IMG/VR virus record: IMGVR_UViG_3300048527_000005
Span: 1-40,048 of that record
DNA: 40,048 nucleotides
Strand: one strand, 5' to 3'
Origin: a virus
Below, in pieces: positions 36,341 to 40,048 of this stretch. The notes below the pieces were generated by a model, which saw only the letters and a list, made by a program, of their open reading frames with translations, made no database searches and was not told the DNA's origin. Each line of letters opens with the position of its first letter. Position 1 is the first letter of the stretch. The translations under genes were made by a program, and so were the position numbers.

Positions 36341-36475
36341 TTACTTTCCTTGACCTACGTTCTTTTTAACGTAGTTCTTGCTAGATTTTAATTTAGAAGT
36401 CTTGCTTTTACTATGAACGCCTGGACGCTTAATGCTTTTAGATTCCTTCTTGTTTGATTCTGTCTGCTTAGCCAT
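36341..36475 (-). CDS. Small basic protein, 44 aa
   Basis: The ORF reads MAKQTESNKKESKSIKRPGV, HSKSKTSKLKSSKNYVKKNV, GQGK. I recall nearly identical RPGVHSK...SKNYxKKxxGQGK proteins in many Bacteroidota phages, which supports it as a real gene despite its length. It is about 40% Lys/Ser. Its ATG overlaps the stop of the spanin gene as TAATG, and the next gene begins 1 bp after its stop. Function is unknown; high positive charge would allow DNA or RNA binding. Confidence 0.75.
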   Translation of the reverse strand: MAKQTESNKKESKSIKRPGVHSKSKTSKLKSSKNYVKKNVGQGK

Positions 36476-36939
36476 TATAAGAATATTTTTTTCTTTACTT
36501 GTCTATAAATGTACATTCCGATAGGAATAAGAAGCAGCCATAAATAAACAAAGTTGTTTGCTTTTTTGTCTACCTTCTTTACAAAAGTTTTCTTGATACC
36601 TTCTCTTTTTACATTTAATTTTTTTACAGAAGATACTTTTATATTCTCTTTTGTTTTATCTACAGTAGCCCTGTTTACTTTTTTGCTTTTTATGACTACG
36701 TTTTTAAAAATCTTACCGTCAATTTCCATTGGCCTTGACGTGTCCTTTGCCGTGTACTCTACCTCGTCTGTAGACTCTAGTATCGTTACATTATTGTCCT
36801 TAACATAGGTTCCGTCTATCTTAACTTCAGACACACTATCAACCTTAGTTTCTATTACTACCTTAGACACATCTACCTTTCTAGATGCGCAGGAGTGTAG
36901 TAGTACTATACTAATAAATAGTATAAGTAGTCTTGCCAT
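36475..36939 (-). CDS. Predicted unimolecular spanin (lipoprotein with C-terminal membrane anchor), 154 aa
   Basis: I chose the ATG at 36939 rather than one 30 codons upstream because it gives a clean lipoprotein signal: MARLLILFISIVLLHSC, with the lipobox Cys at position 17 and ASRK after it. The mature chain is a Lys/Val/Thr-rich extended region of about 110 residues, and residues ~129-147 (FVYLWLLLIPIGMYIY) form a transmembrane helix followed by the basic RQVKKK. An N-terminal lipid plus a C-terminal membrane helix is the layout of u-spanins, which bridge the outer and inner membranes and disrupt the outer membrane in the last lysis step. The gene overlaps the M15 endolysin by 29 bp. The assignment is by architecture, not by homology. 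Confidence 0.7.
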   Translation of the reverse strand: MARLLILFISIVLLHSCASRKVDVSKVVIETKVDSVSEVKIDGTYVKDNNVTILESTDEVEYTAKDTSRPMEIDGKIFKNVVIKSKKVNRATVDKTKENIKVSSVKKLNVKREGIKKTFVKKVDKKANNFVYLWLLLIPIGMYIYRQVKKKIFL

Positions 36940-37369
36940 TTTTCTTCGTTGCTTTAAGAACTTGTTTTCTTTGCTTTCCATTAGACTCAAAAGATACGTG
37001 TACCCAGTCAGGGTTTTTATCTGTTCCAAATTCCCATATTAACTGATCAAATGATAGATTATTCTTTATCCAATTAAAAATCTGAGCGTTTGTAATTCCT
37101 GTATTATCCATGTCTATATCTATAGCCTCTCCAGAACAGTGCTGGCTAGATAAAGATCCTTTTATAGCCTTATTAAGCGCTAAACTTCTGTATCCGGAAC
37201 TTATATGTATTGGAGTATTAAAGTGATCTCTAATAGGCTGAAATACATTTACAGCTAGCTTCTTCATGTTATTTAAGTGTTCTGCTGTAGGATCGTTTTT
37301 TATTCCGCTCCTTTTAGCCAAATCACTTCTAGTCATTTCAGCTAAGGATAAGTTCTTAGATAGATTCAT
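36911..37369 (-). CDS. Endolysin, peptidase M15-type, 152 aa
   Basis: A compact zinc peptidase of the M15/VanY class, which cuts peptidoglycan peptide bonds. Visible motifs are HISSGYRS at 55-62, SSQHCSGEAIDID with His77 and Asp84 as zinc ligands, WEF with Glu113 as likely catalytic residue, and DWVHVSF with His124 as the third ligand. The N-terminal helix region starts MNLSKNLSLAEMTRSDLAKR. There is no signal peptide, so access to the wall would need a holin, and two small membrane proteins are encoded just upstream. It overlaps the 98-aa gene by 4 bp and the spanin gene by 29 bp. Length matches single-domain M15 endolysins of phages. Confidence 0.88.
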   Translation of the reverse strand: MNLSKNLSLAEMTRSDLAKRSGIKNDPTAEHLNNMKKLAVNVFQPIRDHFNTPIHISSGYRSLALNKAIKGSLSSQHCSGEAIDIDMDNTGITNAQIFNWIKNNLSFDQLIWEFGTDKNPDWVHVSFESNGKQRKQVLKATKKNGKTTYTIY

Positions 37370-37662
37370 GGCTTTGAAAATATTTTAATTAATATTGTAG
37401 CTAGAGACCCTAGTATGATGACTATTACAACCTTGAACTGATTTACGTATACCGAAACCTCATTTTTAAATGTTTCAAGGTCCTCTACACGGTCCTCTAT
37501 TTCATTTATTTTGAATAGCATTCCGTGATTATTGTTTAGCTCATTGCCAACAATAGCATTCTTAATATCGCGGATATTTTCTCCGACAATAGCTAAGTCT
37601 TCAACAAGTTCTTGTTGTTTTTTTTCAAGTCTGTCCAATCTTTCTATCTCTAAATTACTCAT
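37366..37662 (-). CDS. Coiled-coil protein with C-terminal membrane helix (lysis cassette), 98 aa
   Basis: Residues ~3-72 are a charged coiled-coil-like helix (ERLDRLEKKQQELVEDLAIV, NEIEDRVEDLETFKNEVSVY), and residues ~75-95 (FKVVIVIILGSLATILIKIF) are one transmembrane helix. It overlaps the endolysin start by 4 bp (ATGA-type) and the 63-aa gene by 8 bp. Such tail-anchored coiled-coil proteins are common next to endolysins; it could be a holin partner or an inner-membrane lysis regulator. No firm function. Confidence 0.65.
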   Translation of the reverse strand: MSNLEIERLDRLEKKQQELVEDLAIVGENIRDIKNAIVGNELNNNHGMLFKINEIEDRVEDLETFKNEVSVYVNQFKVVIVIILGSLATILIKIFSKP

Positions 37663-37846
37663 TTTTTCTTATGGATAATTTTTCGACAATATCTGTAACT
37701 CCCTGAATACTAATATACGCTGTTGCTATTATAACCCAGTCAGAAGATGTTAGTGTTCCTGAGAATAGCCCAGCACAACCTATAAGGAAAACAAAAAGTT
37801 TTCTACTTATCCATCTGTTTATTATTGTATCAAGGTTCTTACGCAT
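37655..37846 (-). CDS. Holin-like small membrane protein, 63 aa
   Basis: A basic N-terminus (MRKNLDTIINRWISRK) is followed by two hydrophobic helices, FVFLIGCAGLFSGTL (~19-33) and WVIIATAYISIQGVTDIV (~37-54), and a charged C-terminus (EKLSIRKNE). Size, two membrane spans and position before the endolysin fit a class II holin. The family is not recognised, so the call is by layout. It begins 1 bp after the previous gene's stop. Confidence 0.6.
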   Translation of the reverse strand: MRKNLDTIINRWISRKLFVFLIGCAGLFSGTLTSSDWVIIATAYISIQGVTDIVEKLSIRKNE

Positions 37847-37847
37847 A

Positions 37848-38108
37848 CTACCAAAGAGCTACTATTCCTGTAGCAGTCGTTGTTGTTGAAAATACACGAA
37901 CTACTTGGATAGGTAATACCACTCCTGCTGGAACGGCATTTAAAGTGATGTCATCACCTCCTGCTGTAAGTACTCTAATTATTCCTCCTGATCCTGTGTA
38001 TAAAACACAAGGTTCAGCCTGAGCAGCTCCGTTAACTGAAGGAATATTTTGCGTGTCTGATTTAACTACTGCTAAGCCTCTACTTTGTTGTAACTTTTGA
38101 TATGCCAT
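37848..38108 (-). CDS. Conserved small virion-type protein, 86 aa
   Basis: MAYQKLQQSRGLAVVKSDTQ, NIPSVNGAAQAEPCVLYTGS, GGIIRVLTAGGDDITL, then PAGVVLPIQVVRVFSTTTTA and TGIVALW. I know this family (MAYQKLQ...LPIQVVRVxSTxTTAxxIxALW) from many marine and environmental phages, where it is a hypothetical or minor structural protein with a beta-rich fold. No enzymatic residue pattern. It overlaps the end of the 62-aa gene by 29 bp, with an AAATAAAG leader before ATG. Confidence 0.75.
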   Translation of the reverse strand: MAYQKLQQSRGLAVVKSDTQNIPSVNGAAQAEPCVLYTGSGGIIRVLTAGGDDITLNAVPAGVVLPIQVVRVFSTTTTATGIVALW

Positions 38109-38268
38109 CTTTATTTAATATTTTATTTATTAGTAAATCTGGGTTGTTTAGCTTTTCTTTTCTAGCTCCACATCCACAGTCTGTTCCTGTTTTTTCTGAT
38201 ATTGCATCTACTACCTTTTTTATTCCAGTAGCTGTCGTAATTGACTCAATAGCGTTTCCTAGTAACAT
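38080..38268 (-). CDS. Small conserved phage protein with CGC motif, 62 aa
   Basis: MLLGNAIESITTATGIKKVV, DAISEKTGTDCGCGARKEKL, NNPDLLINKILNKDG. The pattern ATGIKKVV...GxDCGCxxRKExLN occurs, as I recall, in many small phage proteins near tail and lysis genes in Bacteroidota phages. Two Cys in DCGCG could bind a metal or form a disulfide. Function unknown. It starts 1 bp after the stop of the 91-aa gene. Confidence 0.7.
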   Translation of the reverse strand: MLLGNAIESITTATGIKKVVDAISEKTGTDCGCGARKEKLNNPDLLINKILNKDGISKVTTK

Positions 38269-38269
38269 A

Positions 38270-38545
38270 TTATTTAGTTTTTTTGCCTCTTGCTCTTTTA
38301 TCTCCAGGCATGTCGTTAGTATCTCCTCTATTCTCTGACGCCTTCTTCATTACATATCCACGCTTAGTATGCGCTAGATCCATTCCGTTCTTGTCACCGT
38401 ACGTTCCTCTTTTACGATTCTCACGGTTAAGTTCTACTCGCTTAGCTACTTGCTTATCAGACTTATTATATTCCTTCTGATATTCGTTGCGTTTTTTACG
38501 AGCCTCTGGATTCTCTTTGTAATATTTAGCGGTTTTTCCTAGCAT
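38270..38545 (-). CDS. Small basic protein, 91 aa
   Basis: Extremely basic: YYKENPEARKKRNEYQKEYN, KRVELNRENRKRGTYGDKNG, MDLAHTKRGYVMKKASENRG, and a KRARGKKTK tail. The YYK-NP-ARKKK and RGTYGDxxGxDxAHTK patterns are ones I recall from widely distributed phage proteins of unknown function. Charge suggests a nucleic-acid or DNA-packaging role, but nothing in the sequence proves it. It overlaps the end of the 49-aa gene by 20 bp. Confidence 0.7.
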   Translation of the reverse strand: MLGKTAKYYKENPEARKKRNEYQKEYNKSDKQVAKRVELNRENRKRGTYGDKNGMDLAHTKRGYVMKKASENRGDTNDMPGDKRARGKKTK

Positions 38546-38675
38546 TATTTTTTATCTTTTTTTCTTGCTTGAGCATTTCTTTTGTAGGAGCCTTTCCGCT
38601 TCCAGCATTGGCTCTAATGTTGTCCCATAGACCTCTCTTAGATACTGATCCGTCTTTTCTTTTCATCATCTTCAT
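38526..38675 (-). CDS. Small basic protein, 49 aa
   Basis: I prefer the ATG at 38675, 1 bp after the stop of the 88-aa gene, over an ATG 12 codons upstream that would overlap that gene by 35 bp. The product is MKMMKRKDGSVSKRGLWDNI, RANAGSGKAPTKEMLKQEKK, IKNNARKNR. The GLWDNIRANxGSGKxPTKEMLxQEKKI motif is one I recall from many phage and some bacterial small proteins of unknown function. Confidence 0.7.
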   Translation of the reverse strand: MKMMKRKDGSVSKRGLWDNIRANAGSGKAPTKEMLKQEKKIKNNARKNR

Positions 38676-38676
38676 C

Positions 38677-38943
38677 CTACCACTTAATTTTATCCGACCA
38701 AAAGGCCGCACTTGATTTACCTTTAGCTATATTCTTTCCATGTCTTGCCTTGAATGACGCCCTCTTCGCTTTCATTGCATCGCTCTCTCCCGCTTTAGGC
38801 TTCCCTGCTGTCTTAGCTCCTTGCTCTCCGAATCGAATTATCTTTTCCTTTCCATTAGTACACGCCTTCACGACATGAGACTTTGTCGGGTGACTAGGTG
38901 TTCTTTTAGGAACGTTGCACTTCATTGACTTCTTATCAATCAT
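38677..38943 (-). CDS. Small basic phage protein, 88 aa
   Basis: MKCNVPKRTPSHPTKSHVVK, ACTNGKEKIIRFGEQGAKTA, GKPKAGESDAMKAKRASFKA, RHGKNIAKGKSSAAFWSDKI. The blocks SHVVKAC, GKEKIIRFGEQG, RASFKARH and AxFWxxKIKW are those of a phage protein family I recall from many environmental phages, function unknown. Three visible Cys and His could bind a metal. The start at residue 1 (MIDKKS) or at Met7 (MKCNVPK) cannot be decided; the upstream stop is 3 bp before the first ATG. Confidence 0.75.
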   Translation of the reverse strand: MIDKKSMKCNVPKRTPSHPTKSHVVKACTNGKEKIIRFGEQGAKTAGKPKAGESDAMKAKRASFKARHGKNIAKGKSSAAFWSDKIKW

Positions 38944-38946
38944 AAC

Positions 38947-39078
38947 TTACTTCTTTTTAGACTTTCCAGCCTTTGATAATGCAATAGCAATAGCCTGCTT
39001 TTGAGGCTTTCCGTGCTTTATTTCTGTTCTTATGTTGGCACTAATTGTTTTAGCGCTCTTTCCTGACTTTAACGGCAT
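38947..39078 (-). CDS. Small basic phage protein, 43 aa
   Basis: The ORF reads [43 protein letters not shown]. This is a clear member of a widely distributed small phage protein family with the signature [18 protein letters not shown] do not know its function. It is preceded by AAAGAAATAAATT and starts 3 bp after the stop of the 38-aa gene. Confidence 0.8.
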   Translation of the reverse strand: MPLKSGKSAKTISANIRTEIKHGKPQKQAIAIALSKAGKSKKK

Positions 39079-39081
39079 AAT

Positions 39082-39198
39082 TTATTTCTTTACGTTACCC
39101 TTTAAGTAGCTCATTTTGTTATTAAGAGACTTTTTTGACTCGTACTGAGCTGCTTTTTTCTTTCCAGCAGCCATACTAGGTGCGCATTTTTTCTTCAT
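39082..39198 (-). CDS. First gene of the late operon, small basic protein, 38 aa
   Basis: ATG at 39198 reads MKKKCAPSMAAGKKKAAQYE, SKKSLNNKMSYLKGNVKK. Nine of the 38 residues are Lys in the first half alone, and the protein resembles short phage proteins found with the HGKPQKQ family. The ORF is accepted because it fills the gap between the promoter palindrome and the next gene with 3-bp spacing. Function unknown. Confidence 0.6.
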   Translation of the reverse strand: MKKKCAPSMAAGKKKAAQYESKKSLNNKMSYLKGNVKK

Positions 39199-39212
39199 AG
39201 CTATAAATTATT

Positions 39213-39228
39213 TATCTTTGCAAAGATA
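39213..39228. promoter_or_regulatory. Divergent back-to-back promoter boxes forming a 16-bp palindrome
   Basis: The sequence TATCTTTGCAAAGATA is perfectly self-complementary. Its left half on the plus strand (39213-39220) is a TAnnTTTG box 23 bp before the plus-strand gene at 39244. Its right half on the minus strand (39228-39221) is the same box 22 bp before the minus-strand ATG at 39198. Two RNA polymerases could not bind both at once. The palindrome could also serve as an operator for a dimeric regulator such as the plus-strand gene product. Confidence 0.65.
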
Positions 39229-39243
39229 TTAAATTTAATTCAA

Positions 39244-39837
39244 ATGAAATTTACTAAAATAATCAAGAAAACCTATACAAGGGTAGAACCAAAGTCAGAT
39301 TATCTCAAGTACTGGCGTATTGTTCGTATATGGGCCAGAGAAAAACACGGTCTAAGCTATTCAGACCTAGAGATGCTACTATTTTTACACAGCGAGAGGC
39401 TTTTTAACAAGTCAAAGTTCGTAGAATTCAACAAGATGATGTCGTGGGACAACGTAAGATTTGCTAGACTATACCGTGACGGATGGATTAGCAAGTGGAG
39501 GGACCGTATCGGTAACGAGGCTACGCTATATGAGGTGTCGTTGAAGGGTCGAAATCTTATAAAGGCCATCTACAAGAAGCTTGAGGGTGAGCAGACTATA
39601 TCTGAGTCGCCTAGTGCCAATCCAATGTTTCAAAAAAGGAACAGTGGGTACGCTATGGACCGCGATAAGACTATAATTCGTAAGATGAATCGTACAAGAA
39701 AAGAAAAAAAGAGGCTGTCTGACCTTGCTGAGCAAGAGTACCAGAAGCAGCCTCATGTTATTAAGAGAAGAAAGGAGATAACTCCTTATCTAGAGTATAA
39801 AAAGAGCCTAAAGAACAACGACGATGTCGCGCTCTAG
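39244..39837 (+). CDS. Winged-helix-like protein, possible regulator, 197 aa
   Basis: The only plus-strand gene. Residues ~20-120 read as helices plus a wing: LKYWRIVRIWAREKHG, LSYSDLEMLLFLHSERLFNK, SKFVEFNKMMSWDNVRFARL, then a beta-wing around RIGNEATLYEVSLKGRNLIK. This is a MarR-like arrangement. The C-terminal ~75 residues are basic and unstructured-looking (KKRLSDLAEQEYQKQPHVIK). I recall related proteins at the same place in Bacteroidota phages, without proven function. Codons are richer in G/C than in the tail genes. It has its own promoter box and terminator and faces the late operon across the palindrome, so a role in timing late transcription is likely but inferred. Confidence 0.65.
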   Translation: MKFTKIIKKTYTRVEPKSDYLKYWRIVRIWAREKHGLSYSDLEMLLFLHSERLFNKSKFVEFNKMMSWDNVRFARLYRDGWISKWRDRIGNEATLYEVSLKGRNLIKAIYKKLEGEQTISESPSANPMFQKRNSGYAMDRDKTIIRKMNRTRKEKKRLSDLAEQEYQKQPHVIKRRKEITPYLEYKKSLKNNDDVAL

Positions 39838-40048
39838 TATAATCGTGTAAGGAGTGTCGTTGATTAGCATGGTATAACCAGCTCCCTTATCATAATATAT
39901 AAGGTCCTCCTCCTTTACACAGTCTACATTTGTGCCAGGTCGAACGACCTGGCCTTTTTTGTAGCGAAACTTTTCGTTATCACTTCCTGACAGTAGTAGT
40001 CCAGAGTCTGTCTGGATCTGCTCGTCAATCGCATTTATTACTATGTAC
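39808..40048 (-). CDS. GroES-like co-chaperonin, C-terminal part (5' end beyond right edge)
   Basis: Reading the minus strand from the right edge gives 79 residues ending at TAG (39808-39810). The sequence includes KKGQVVRPGTNVDCVKEEDL, IYYDKGAGYTMLINDTPYTI and ILERDIVVVL. The end matches the GroES pattern of strand, D-V-Y-hydrophobic, K-xAG, then the 'xLxExDIxxVL' terminus, so this is a phage GroES that would cap host or phage GroEL to fold virion proteins. The mobile loop lies outside the window and cannot be checked. Its last 30 bp overlap the plus-strand gene tail to tail, and a terminator for that gene is embedded in its coding sequence. Confidence 0.7.
   Translation of the reverse strand, partial: YIVINAIDEQIQTDSGLLLSGSDNEKFRYKKGQVVRPGTNVDCVKEEDLIYYDKGAGYTMLINDTPYTIILERDIVVVL
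39934..39960 (+). terminator. Rho-independent terminator of the plus-strand gene, inside the GroES-like CDS
   Basis: GCCAGGTCG, two A, CGACCTGGC, then CTTTTTT: a perfect 9-bp stem with a tiny loop (real hairpins would open one or two pairs) and a T-tract on the plus strand, about 100 bp after the 197-aa gene stop. On the minus strand there is no T-tract after the hairpin, so it acts in one direction. It encodes the GQVVRPG part of the GroES-like protein. Confidence 0.85.

Noticed and set aside
36940-37029. Upstream ATG giving a 184-aa form of the spanin
   Set aside because: The extra 30 residues overlap the endolysin and would bury the lipoprotein signal; the internal ATG at 36939 gives a proper signal peptide with lipobox.
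38676-38711. Upstream ATG giving a 61-aa form of the 49-aa protein
   Set aside because: The extension overlaps the previous gene by 35 bp; the ATG at 38675 follows that gene's stop directly and keeps the conserved part.
39934-39953. Hairpin as a terminator for the minus-strand GroES-like gene
   Set aside because: It lies inside that coding sequence, and the minus strand has no T-tract after the stem.

Overview
The window looks like the structural and lysis half of a tailed, podovirus-type phage that infects a member of the Bacteroidota, probably a Flavobacterium-like environmental host. Three things support this. The DNA is AT-rich. Gene starts lack Shine-Dalgarno sequences and instead carry A-rich AAATAAA leaders. 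Several transcription units begin with TAnnTTTG boxes, the -7 element of Bacteroidota promoters. The order terminase, portal, scaffold, major capsid protein, ring proteins, giant tail 'stabilization' protein, internal virion proteins resembles crAss-like phages (order Crassvirales). I recognised the families from memory of their sequences, not from a search. There is no integrase, replication gene, tRNA or CRISPR in the window.

Almost everything is on the minus strand and transcribed from right to left. (i) 40.05-39.2 kb: the C-terminal part of a GroES-like co-chaperonin (minus) converges on the only plus-strand gene, a 197-aa winged-helix-like protein with its own terminator. A 16-bp palindrome made of two back-to-back TATCTTTG boxes separates that gene from the late operon. 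(ii) 39.2-36.3 kb: a run of very small, mostly lysine-rich proteins, then a lysis cassette (two membrane proteins, an M15 peptidase endolysin, a predicted unimolecular spanin). (iii) 36.3-27.9 kb: head/tail fibre genes, including one with a C1q-like tip and one with an S74 intramolecular chaperone. A GIY-YIG homing endonuclease sits between a 19-codon gene fragment and a complete relative of that gene. (iv) 27.85-18.5 kb: the DNA packaging and head genes (candidate small terminase, large terminase, portal, a second GIY-YIG endonuclease, scaffold, major capsid protein), ending in a terminator. (v) 18.5-5.4 kb: an accessory virion protein, a terminator-promoter junction, two ring/adaptor proteins, the 2227-aa tail protein, tail-tip proteins, a GNAT-like protein and two internal virion proteins. 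(vi) 5.38 kb to the left edge: one open frame of at least 1793 codons encoding a polyvalent-type protein with two HExxH metallopeptidase motifs.

The most unusual points are these. The tail protein carries eight thrombospondin-type-1 repeats interleaved with three copies of a ~106-aa module, and a fourth copy of that module lies in the neighbouring 170-aa gene. A homing endonuclease appears to have been inserted into a small virion gene with re-supply of the gene's 5' end. The late operon and a putative regulator face each other across a palindromic double promoter. A polyvalent, probably injected, protein has two zincin domains. A lipoprotein with a C-terminal membrane anchor has the layout of a u-spanin.
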